Below are positions 34,901-46,900 of a stretch of 64,000 nt of DNA, piece after piece; position 1 is the first letter of the stretch; every line of letters starts with the position of its first letter. A program made the position numbers and the translations under genes. Under the pieces are notes generated by a model. That model was given only the letters and a program-made list of their open reading frames with translations. It ran no database searches and had not been told where the DNA came from. Location of the stretch: contig JABAKD010000017.1 of assembly GCA_012845835.1 (NCBI GenBank), forward strand, positions 1,168,001 to 1,232,000, in the 5' to 3' direction. This stretch comes from Undaria pinnatifida (taxonomy: Eukaryota > Sar > Phaeophyceae > Laminariales > Alariaceae).

Positions 34901-37900
34901 CCAAATTGACGTCTCAATATTAGAGGGATTACTGAAGTGAAATGGCTTTATTATTGCCCTAATCCTACCAGCGCGTGAACAGGAGCTACGAGGTACGAGT
35001 TTTCTCTCACCTTTGAACTGTTCCATCTCTCTCTCCACGCAGACGTGTTGGCGTCGTCAATGACAACGACAGGCTTCTTCTTTTTCCAGCAAACCCAGCA
35101 CCCTTTGTGTCGACGGGGCTCAATGAAGAACCTATAAAATACATTCAGAAGAAGCATGGGTCATCGAAGAAATCGGAATCTATCTGATGCGCCGCGTGTT
35201 TCATAGGACGAAGAAAACTTCGACAACAACAGCCATCGTTAAAGAAATTATCGCTCTCGACAGGTCGTGAGCAGCATCGTGACCCCAATGCTTTATTACA
35301 CAGTTGGATCGTGCCTTGTGCGAAGAAGCTACCGCTGTACATGCAGTAACGCATGTCTGTCCCACCCGGAACATGATTCGACGTGTGCTTCACAACAAGA
35401 CGAACCTCGGCAGCGTCCAAATAAGTATGACGCCAGACAGATCACGATGTAGATCATATACATCATATACACACATATTTGGGATTGGTCGATGTGAGAT
35501 GTGATGCAGAATCCACCTTCAACAGTGAACAAAACCACAGGTCATCAGCCTAACCGGAAAATGATACGGGGCGTGTCTCATCGTAGCACAAACTTCAACA
35601 GCGTCCAAACAAAAATGCTGGGCTGTTGTGACAGATCAGATCACAATCTACATAATTTACGAATGGATCCTGTGGTTGCCGCTATGAGATCTTGTGACAC
35701 ATGATGAAGTAGATCATATATATCCTGTGTTTGCCGATGTAGATAGTCTACATCCTGTGTTTACCGTTATGAGATCTTGTGACAGATCACGATCTACTGT
35801 AGATAATCGGTACTGTATTTTTGCCGTCATGGGATATTGTGATAGATCACGATGTAGATCATCTATATCCCGTAGTGGCCGCTATCTATGAGAACTTGTG
35901 TGACAGATCACAATCTATTGTAAACCATCTGTTAATGTATCCAATACTTTACCGTTATGATATCTTGTTTGCCGCTATGAGATCTTGTGACATATCACGA
36001 TCTAAACCATCTGCATCTTGTATTCGCCGTGATGTCAACTTGTGACAACTCGCGATCTAGATCATCTAGGTCCTGTATTAATCGATTTGGGATCTTGTGA
36101 CAGATCACGATCTAGATAACTAGGTCCCCTGTATTTGTCGTAATGAGATCTTGTGACAGATCACAATCTAGATCTTCTATGAATAGATCCTGCGTTTGCC
36201 GTTATGATATATCGTGGAAGATCACGATCTGGGTAAGCTATAAATAGATCCCGATTTTTTCCGTTATGAGATCTTGTGACAGAACACGATCCAGATCCTC
36301 AGTTAATTTATCCTGTAGTATTTCACCGTTATGATATCGTATCTTGTTTGCCGTTGTGAGTTGTTGTGACAAATCACGATCTAGAAGATCCATATCATGT
36401 ATTTAATGTTGTGGCATGTTGAGTTTGGTCATTTGGTATGCACTTTCCGTTTAGTGTACGCCATTAATGAGTCCCTTTATTGGCTGAGGCATGGAGTACT
36501 CTATCAAGTAGCCACCCTCAGAACGCAAAACTAGAGCGAGTGCATCTCTACTCTCCACCGCAGAAGGGGTCTTTATCCTCGAAGCTGAAATCTATCGGTT
36601 GTTTAGCACTCACGAAGAAACGTCGGTCAGGAAGGTGCAGATGCCCAGGACGAAGTTTGTTTGCCGCGGCGCCTCTATCACCTTGAACGCATTAAGAACA
36701 ATCAACGAAAAATGCGGAACTGCGTTTGGGGTTGGGGGGGGGGGGGCGGTGGGGGCGGCGACATGCGCGTGTAAGCGACAACAAAATATGCGTTGTTAGC
36801 GTATTGAGTCAGGTCAGAAATTTGATGGCGTTTACAACGTTTCGAGTGTTTGATAAACTGAACACGGGACGGTCGCACGCGTTAAGGGCAACTATATAAA
36901 GGGCGAAAAAATGTGAAACTGCGGCAAGTGTGTGGGGGAAGAAATGGTGTGGCAAACAATACAAACGTAGCCGTGCATGGCTCCAGAGTGTGCTACGTAT
37001 TTTGAGTCATTTATCGTCGATGCCAGCAACGATGCACGGTATTACCGTGTCGCCTTCTTGGAGCGTATGAACTGTTCAATAAGATATACGGGACGTTTGA
37101 TCTAGCGCGCAGGGAAGACAGTAAAGGCTTAAGTAATACACGGGAAACGGTGGGGCGGATAGTGGGGGTTAGGAGACGATGCAAAGCGATGGTACCTGCT
37201 TGCGTGTTGGGCCGTTTGAGCGTATAGTGTTGTGAACCAAACGGGGTTGCTTGGACACACGGCAACGGTAAGAGGGACCTCCTGCTTTGGCGGCAGCGCC
37301 CCCCTCGCGCGAGTAGAGCTACCCTATTACTAGTACCTGCATATGCTATTAGATTTTTTAGAAACGTGATATCACCATGATGCACTTGCTCGATACGCCC
37401 CGCAAATAGAGCGTACAAGGTCGCTACCGCCCGCTCCAAAAAATGAGGTCGTATCTCCAAAAATTAAGGTAGTTCGACAAAATGGTAGCGTGGTGCTATT
37501 GCCATTATCATTGTTCAGTTTCAGGCTTGATGTCCATTGTTGCTTTTGATTAGATTTTGCAACTGCTGCATATATATATATATATTAAATATCTGCTTTT
37601 AATAATAATGGCCCATGACATCGTACTAAAAACGGGCGACCGGTGGTTTCTGCCGCTTGCAAAGATGAGTATCGACCCTAAATTCGTCGCACTCACAGCT
37701 GACTTTGTTAGAATATTTTTTATGTAACACTATCACTCCGGTAAAAAAAAGCTGACAAAAAAACGCCGCAGAACTGCCACATCGTTGGGCTTGTGCCACC
37801 GCATAGGGGTCGCACCTTGTGGCAAACATATGTCGTTGGTCGGATTCCTATATACTCGAAACCATGTAAAGGAATTAGTGGGGTATTAGTCCGTTTGACC

Positions 37901-40900
37901 ATTTGCAAAAGGTTAACCAACAGCTTACCCAAACTAAGCCTTACAACAACCACAGGAGAAATAGTGAAATCCAGTCATCCCACCGTAAGGGCGTTGCACT
38001 TTTTGGAGCAGGCGTTTCTGATAATGTTAACATTACGGTTCACCTCACTCAACTGTGGAACTGCCGGTTAGACTCTAGCATGATAGCATAATAGGCGTTA
38101 CGATTTTGGAGTATATTCGCTTCAGCGTCACAATGGGTGTTTGTAGGACAACCTCATTGAAATGTCGGTCGAGTTGCGCGCGAACGAATGCCTTCGAAGT
38201 CATGTTTCGGGTGATGATGATGGATGATGTTGAGACGTTGAGCTCCTCGTTTTGGGAGCTCAGAAAATTCTCATACTATTCTGCACCCCTAGGACGGGAT
38301 GGCTCGACGCCATGCCATAGCTTAGGAATGCCGATTGGTGTTTGCCTACATCGTTCTATACGTGTGCCTAGGCCTTTGGCTTGTTCACTGGGTTACTCAT
38401 CGATTGTTTCCAAACCCAAATGACTTCTGGAGGTGAGAAAAAAATCCCCTTGGAGCGAGGCGCCTCCGAAGAAATAGGTGGATAGCCTACGAGTCATCCC
38501 ACGCTCTATGGGTGCGCAGCAGAACGAAGTTTCTGGGCTCCTGGCGTGAGAAGCTGAACATCAACATCAACATCAACATCAACTTCAACATCACTCGAAC
38601 CATGACTTCGAAAGCATTCGTTCGCGCAACCTGGCCAACGTTTCCTACGTGCTAGTAACCGTAAAATCATGATACTAACAGATATTTCCACGCTTGGGGC
38701 GCTCAAGCGGTCAGACGCGCTTGGCCCAAACACTGCAACTCCTGCTGTGGCATGACTCCTACACCGTGCCATGTATCGGTGGGTAGGTAGAACGTGGTGA
38801 AAGCAGGCGACAGCGCTACGTTGTACAGTATATACGAAGTACAGGGCGTTGAAAAAATATCAAGAATCAGGTATTTCCGACGGGAGTGTGCTCGCACTCA
38901 ATCACAAAGCAACTGCTATTATAGTGAAAAAAGCAAGTCCAATCTCCGTCGACGCCCAAAAGTGAGCACTCTTTTTTTCATAGTTGCGCGCCCGATGTTT
39001 GGTGCGCGTTTGTGGTCGGTTGGGGTGGATTGTGTTGTGTTGGGTTGTGTTGGGTTGGGTTGGGTTGGGTTGTGTTGTGTTGTGTTGGGTTGGGTTGTGT
39101 TGGGTTGGGTTGGGTTGGGTTGGGTTGGGTTGGGTTGGGTTGGGTTGGGTTGGGTTGGGTTGGGTTGGGTTGGGTTGGTTTGGGTTGGGTTGGGTTAGGT
39201 TGGGTTGGGTTGGGTTGGGTTGGGTTGGGTTGGGTTGGGTTGGGTTGGGGTGGGTTGGGTTGGGTTGGGTTGGGTTGGGTTGGGTTGGGTTGGGTTGGGT
39301 TGGGTTGGGTTGGGCTGGGTTGGGTTGGGTTGGGTTGGGTTGGGTTGTGTTGGGTTGGGTTGGGTTGGGTTGGGTTGGGTAGGGTTGGGTTGGGTTGGGT
39401 TGGGTTGGGTTGGGTTGGGTTGGGTTGGGTTGGGTTGGGTTGGGTTGGGTTGGGTTGGGTTGGGTTGGGTTGGGTTGGGTTGAGTTGGGCTGAGGTTCAG
39501 GTTGTATTGTGTTGGGCTGGGTTTGGGACTTTCCTGTCTCCCACCAACACACACAGTTGACGAGTATTCAAACTATCCACCAGGGTGCGAGTTCGGCGAG
39601 AGCTAAAACACATTGCTCAATTCAGCAGAAGCACTCACTAGCCGTGCAAAACCATACGCCGGAAGCACTGACGATCTCCTTGGACATGTTTATTCTGTCC
39701 TGCACCCGGGAAAGCTCCAAAAAGAGTTTGTAGCATATCGCCGCGAAGCCGAACGATGTCGGACCAAAAAACCACCAGTCACCAAGAAAAAAACACATCT
39801 CCGTAGGGTTGCTCCTGTTATCATCGAAGGCGTTCAGGGTACGGGGGGCGGGAGGGGCGTACTCAGCTTGTTGTGCATGAATGTAGTCGTATGACCATAG
39901 ACCCTCGCATCCCTACTATGCCGGGACGGAGTACGCCGGGTTTTTATCATCCAGGCAGACATTGCTTACACCAAGCGCGAAGCGGCGTGAGATGTTCGAC
40001 GAGTCGCATGAAGGGTGAGCTGCATTCTTCCAAGACTCGTCCGTACAACGAACTTCAGCACCTTGTCCTTACTTTTTTGATTAGGGATGACAGCGCCAAT
40101 GAATTACTTTGTTTTCTGGTACACTTGGCCATTCCAGAGACAGCAATGAATGGATGCTACTATGTAACTGCCTCGTGTGCGCCTTAACATATGCACACTA
40201 CGTGATGCGATCATTCCCCTAGTGCGGAGTTAGGGTTCACCACCCCGCACAATATGATCGAACTCGATAGCCATCATGATGACCGCCAAAAAAAGAAAAA
40301 GAAAAATGGCACCCTGATTGTTTAGCTCACGCAGTGATTGGCATGTTTTACAGCGTCGTTGCCGACGAGCGTCAACCCCAACATGTATGCAATATAAAAT
40401 GTTTTACAGCGTCGGTGCCAACCGGGGCCAACTATTATACTTCGTATGTATATTTAAGGGAACGTGTTTATCGGGGGGGGGAGGGGACGAGTACGAACTT
40501 GGTCGCACTGGCAATAGCAGTGTGTAAACTTCCCGGTCTCGGACGCAAAAATATCTACCCTACAGGGTATCTCCTGGTGTTTCCATTGTAAAAGGCGGCC
40601 AGGGGAAGGGGAAGGGCGGCTTGGGGACAAATAACGCACAAATACACTTCGTGGACTCGGCTGCAGCAGCAAGTGAGCAACACACACCGCTGCACGAGTA
40701 GGATGTCTCCTGTTTTCACGGAAGGCACGTTCAGAGAACGGAGGCGGGGAGAAGGAGGGCATGGACAGAACAGCCAAACACGAACTTCTTCTGAAGTTAC
40801 TAACATAGTGAGGGGTTCAATGTTTCAACTCCGCAAGATGACTTCGAAGGCGTTTGTTTGCGCAACAACCCGACCAACCCTTGAACACCCTATTATTATT

Positions 40901-43900
40901 ACCAATAGTCTTAACAGAAACATTATGCTTGTTGCAAAAATGACCATACTGCCCGATACTTCTGCATATTTTTGGGGGAGCTCGACCGTAACGTTATCAT
41001 TTTTTTGTTTTTTTTGCCCCAAAAAGCGCAACCTTCTTCCCTACCTACCTCGGGATGAAAGAAAAATACGAAAAAACAAGAACGGCGATGCGACGATTTC
41101 GGCACAAAAAGATAGTCCCAGCAAACGACGAAAATGATTCTATACGAAATCACACAAGGAAAGGCACGGGTGCACCCACCCTTTTCTGGGATTCCTAACC
41201 CCTCGAGTAGCTCTCCCTCCAGATACCACGTCGCCCAAAACAATTCTTGGGGAAAGAATAACAAATTTTGATACGCGCAACTAATGGCCTGGGCGTACAT
41301 TTCGTTTTGGAAAACGAGAATAACAGCGTAACAGCGTTTCGCCCGACGATTTTGGGTTAAGGAGCCCCGTCGTTCCAAAACCATTTCGACCAAGGCTACG
41401 GTAGGGGGGGTACCCCCGTTTTCACTCGTGTGTTTGAGCCACTCGCACGAGTGGCTCCGTACCTCACGGATGAAAATGCTTTAGGCAGTTGTTTTGGAGA
41501 AGCTTAGATTACGTTTGAATGGCGGATTGATTTCGTCAATAAAAAACATAAAGAAAATGCAAGATTGCAAAATAGAAAGGGGTTACTCGCGCGAGTGACC
41601 CCTAGCCACTGAAATTCAAGGCCCAAAAAGGGTCCCCCCTACCGTGGCCTGGGTCTTTCGGACGAAAAATGCCACCTCTATCGTAGCCTGTGACCGTCAA
41701 GCCCAGGACCGTTAGGCCCAGGACCGTCAAGCGTAGGACCGTCAAGCCCAGGACCGTTAAGCCCAGGACCGTCAAGCCCAGGAACGTCAAGCCCCGGACC
41801 GTCAAGCCCAGGACCGTCAAGCCCAGGACCGTCAAGCCCAGGACCGCAAAGCAACAGGGGGGTCACTCGCGCGAATGACCCCGAGCCACCGCAAAAACCA
41901 AAGCTTCCAACATTATACCGGCACTATTCAGGTAATCGGCACTATTCTGGTCACCGGCACTACTCAGGGAACCGGCACTGTTCAAGTCTTCGGCACTATT
42001 CAGGGAACCGGTACTATTCAGGTCATCGGCACGATTCTGGTCGCCGGCACTGTTCAGGTCACCGACACTATTCAGGTCACCGGCACTATTCAGGTGATCG
42101 AAACTATTCAGGTGACCGGCACTATTCAGGTCATCGGCACTATTCAGGGAACCGGCACTACTCAGGTCACCGGCACTATCCATGTCACCGGTACTATTCA
42201 GGTCACCGCCACTATTCAGGGCACCGGCATTTTTCAGGTCACTCGCACTGTTCACGTCACCGACACTATTCAGGTCACCGGCACTACTGGGAACACGGTT
42301 GAAACAATCGTTTCAGAGAGTTTCCTCCGCGCCTCCCGGCCGCATCAAGCGATTGGACCTCTCCCAGCCGGCCCCAGCATGCAAATTTTACCGGCACTAT
42401 CGTAGAGGTTGGCCTTTTATGGCCTTTTCTTTTTCGACATTACAGCATTACAGGGTTCCTTACCCCAATAATCGTTGCCATTTTAACAATTCTTGCTTTT
42501 GGCAATATGTTTTGACTGTGTGTACCCCTATGCAAGTACCATGTAATGTAGGTATTATGGCTTTTGTTGCCAAAGGGTTCCACTGCTAGTTTTATTGAAA
42601 CAAAAATGGAGATCTTCTAGAGAGAAACTCCAGAAAAAACGGCGGTTCGCCTCTACCGTAGCATGTGTCCTAAAGCAATCGGCACTATAGAGGCCAGTGG
42701 CACTGTAGAGGGCAGTAGCACTGTGTAGGAAAGTGGCACCATATAGGACAAGTGGCACTATCCAACCGGCATACTATTGGGAACCCCACCCAAACACACT
42801 GTAATATCTCAACCCATGTTTGGCTGATTCTACGATACCATAGCCCCCTGCCCCGCTGAACCAGCGATAATATTTGACGAACGTTTCGTGGCTGCTCGAC
42901 ACGAGCAAGGATGCAATGAAAAAAATATCTTCACATATCTTCTTTTTCGCGAAGGGAGGACTAGTACTACTAGTACTACTCCTACCGACCGATGGCGTCG
43001 GGGTGGCAAGGGGCACCGTTTTTTAGGAGATACGGCCGGGAGTTAGCTCGAACACTAACTAGTTCGGAGGACTACCGTAGAACGACTGGTGTGTCGTTTA
43101 CCTAGGCTATGTATTCACTCACCCATAAACTTGCGGAGAGACCTTGTGCAGCATGCCGCACACGCCCATCACACCGACGAAGCAGACCATCAAAATTATA
43201 ATACTATTTCTCTGCGAAAGAAACATCACGTACTTCTGTCTATAAACTGCAAGTACCATGAGCAACCAGGGCGGCGGGGAGGCAAGGACGGAGGTTGGGA
43301 GAGCAGGGGACAGAAAAGGGGAGGAGGAAAGGGAGGGTTTGAGGGGCAAGGTGGTAAGGTGGCATGGGTGGTATAGGGAGGGGAAGTGGGACGAGAGGGG
43401 GGGAGGGAGGGAGGAAGGGAGGGAGGGAGGGAGGGAGGGAGGGAGGAGGGAGGGAGGGAGGGAGGGAGGGAGGGAGGAGAGGGAGGGAGGGAGGGAGGGA
43501 GGGAGGGAGGGAGGGAGGGAGGGAGGGAGGGAGGGAGGGAGGGAGGGAGGGAGGGAGGGAGGAGGGAGGGAGGGAGGGAGGGAGGGAGGGAGGGAGGGAG
43601 GGAGGGAGGGAGGGAGGGAGGGAGGGAGGGAGGGAGGGAGGGGGAGAGGGAGGGAGGGACGGTGGGGAGGGACGGGGCGGAAAGACGGGGGAGAGACAAG
43701 GTGGGGAGAAACGAAGGGAGAGGGAGGGGTTGGGAAGAGGTGTGGAGGAGAGGGAGTAGAGGGGAAACGGCCGTCCGGGGGTGGGGCAAGACCCGTCGGC
43801 AAGACGGCGGAGCAAGGCAACGCAACGGAGAGGAAGCGTATTGAGGTATTGCTGCAGGTTCGCAGCTGCAAAGATGCCATACGTAGGGTGTACTACTAAT

Positions 43901-46900
43901 AGAGCACTGCGAGGTACCCCGTGTGCCGAGCATAGCTATGTTGTTCATGCAGGCGTTGTAGTATAAGCATTGGAACATATAGTTTTTGGGGATTATCGAG
44001 GGTTTCGACTGTTGTGGTATTCCGTAATACGCACACCCTTGAACGTTGCGTGTGCGATTGACGGTTCGGATGATTCGGAACTGCAGCGTGATTAGAGAAA
44101 CACACCTTACGACGATTGCAGGATTGATACCCTAACTTTAAAAACTGGCTTAAACAATAGGGAGTTATGACTAGACTCATGATATGTCAGCATATATATG
44201 GTTGCAAACATTGCAAGGGGGTTTTCGACACGTGCAAAACACGTCACAGTACAAGGACTACGGCGGCGCTACACACAAGACGAGCAAAGGCTACGAGAGG
44301 ACAAGAATATTTTTTTCGGGGATTAGTATGCGGTGGCTCGGGTTGCTCGCGCGTGTAACCCCCGCTGTTCCTTTTGCTATGTTAGCTTTCGATCAAGGCT
44401 GCGGTAGGGGGGTACCCCCAATTTTCACTCCCAGGTCAAAGTTTAAAAAGGGTATACCTCTTAGGTCAAGGATACGGTAGGGGGGTTACCCCCTATTTTC
44501 ACTCCCAGGTCAAAGCCAAAAAAGGGTACAAAAAAGCCACAAAAGGGTATACCTCTAGTATCATACCCTTTTTCGGCTTTGACCCGGGAGTGAAAATTGG
44601 GGGTACTCCCAGGTCAAAGCCAAAAAAGGGTATAAAAAAGCCACAAAAGGGTATACCTCTAGTATCATACCCTTTTTCGGCTTTGACCCGGGAGTGAAAA
44701 TTGGGGGTACTCCCCTACCGTAGCCTTGATCTTTCGTACTCGTGTTTTTGATTCTTCGCTATCTCAATCCGCCGTGGGACATCCAGCTACGCTGCTCCAG
44801 ACGAATCATTTACAGTCTGATTTTCCATGAGACGCAGAGTCACTCATGCGAGTATGATATAACAGCTCAAGTCCGGTGGTGAGGCAAGGGGGTCGATGAA
44901 TCATACCACAGTAATACCGTAGGTGCTTGGGCCACACGACGAGCAACGAACGCTGCGATAGATAAGAAGCACTTTCGGACATTTTTTTTTTACTGGACAC
45001 GACGGGGCTTATCATTGATTCGAAACTTTCGGAACGTCATTCTCGCTTTGCAATGCGATTTTTGATTTTGAACACCTAGACCATGGGTTTATCCATATGT
45101 GGAACACGTGCTTCGGTTAAGGTGGACGCGGTTTTTCCCTCCGAGGGAAGGGTCGTCGAATGAATCGAAGGGTCATCGAATCCACGCGAGCTACGATAGA
45201 GGTGCCATGACCACTTTGTTTCTGAAGCTCCTCAATTTGGGAACTTATGACCTCTCTAAGGCAAAAACTGATTTGTGGAGAAGAATAAATCTGACTATGA
45301 TACCAGATAAACTATCCCATGGCCCCGATACACGACGAGAATCACGCAAAAAAAAATGTCGTATTTCCGACGATTTGGGGATAATTTCAGCGAAAAAACG
45401 TCATTCATAAATAATTTTCAGCGAAAAAGAGCTATGCCATGTACCTCTGTTGTAGCAGGTAGCAGGCGTCGATCGCTTCAGGAGCTACATACCCCACCCC
45501 GCGCAAAAGCATGCTTCGCGTCAACTGATACGGTACTGCGACCCGATGACCAAACCCATGGCCCAATCTTGAAACCAAAAATCACATAGCAAAACAAGAA
45601 CAAAAACAAAAACATGAACAAGAACAAGAACAAGAACAAGAACAACAAGAACAATAAAAATAACAAGAACAAGAACAAGAACAAGAACAAGAACAAGAAC
45701 AAGAACAAGAACAAGAACAAGAACAAGAACAAGAACAAGAACAAGAACAAGAACAAGAACAAGAACAAGAACAAGAAGAACAATGCGCGGCATTTCGACG
45801 GTTTCGGGTTTAAGGAGCCCTGTAATAAAAAAATACCGAATAGCCAAAAAACGGTATACCTTTATATCCCTATCGCAGCACGCGTCCTTCCTGCTCTCGT
45901 GATTGCATATTTGTTGAAAACGGGTTTTTTGGGGTGGGCGGTATTGAGGTCCTTAGGCGAGGAGATGAGCGGAAGAAACGGCGGAGTCAACCCACACGGT
46001 GGGGGCGCAAGAATGGGGGCGCAAGAAGATTCAAAGAAATTTCTTAGCTCCTAAGGTGAGGAGCAGGTCTATATCGGACACCGAAGTAGATGCCTTCGAA
46101 CGCATTCGTTCGCGCAATCCGACAAACGCTTCTGCTGTGCTAGTCCGATTTTTTTTTTTTTTCACATGCTGCGATAGAGGCATATAAATATGGAATACCT
46201 TTTTTTTGGCTGAAATGTTTTCGGAGTGACGGGGCTCCTTAACCTACTAATAATACCATCGTCGGATATTCGCTTTTTTTCCGCATGATTGTCGTTGTGT
46301 ACCTAGGCCATGGGGGATTTTTCATCCGAGGTAGCGGTTTTACTTCTCCTCCAGACCATTTTTTCGGGAGAAGTCTTAAGCTCCGATATCGAGGAACCTC
46401 AGAAAAAAAAAGTGGTGTGCATCTCTATCGTAGCGCGCGTCGTCTACTCGTAAAAAATAGCGGACTGACCGCGGTAGTTGAGCAGTTGAGGGGCTGAAAC
46501 ATTAACATTATCAGAAAAACGCCTGCTCCAGAAAGTGCAACACACCATTACCGTCGGATGACTCGGTGCACGTGTGCCTAAGACCACAGTTTCCTCTTCT
46601 GTTCGCAGGTCTGTGACCACGGACTTTTAAATCTCTGGGATAATGAACGAGGACGGACACTGGGTCGGCCGACGATGGCAATGATGGTGTCCTTGGGCAG
46701 AAACTACTGTTTCGTGTGAAGTCAACACAACAACAACGAACGCGTCACGGATGTGCTCACCCCTGTCCGAGACAATAACGATCCTCATCCCTCTCAAAAG
46801 ATACGGGAGCGCGTAGAACGCCACCGCCACGGCGTTCATATACAGGATGATCACGCACGGAAGGACCTTGCCCTCCTGCAATGGACGAAGGAGCAAACAA

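Noticed and set aside
37011-37460. 149-codon minus-strand frame in gene B intron 5
   Set aside because: No recognised domain, no matching splice context and no counterpart in gene A; kept out for lack of support.
38902-39560. Long open frames of Asn-Pro-Thr-Gln or Gly-Trp-Val repeats
   Set aside because: They are simple translations of (TTGGG)n in several frames and on both strands.
43119-43978. Frames of 190-253 codons rich in Ser-Leu-Pro or Arg-Glu-Gly
   Set aside because: They come from the (GGGA)n array. Only the 43123-43246 end is real coding sequence (gene B exon 4).
45478-46054. Poly-(Leu-Phe) or poly-(Lys-Asn) proteins
   Set aside because: By-products of the (AACAAG)n array.
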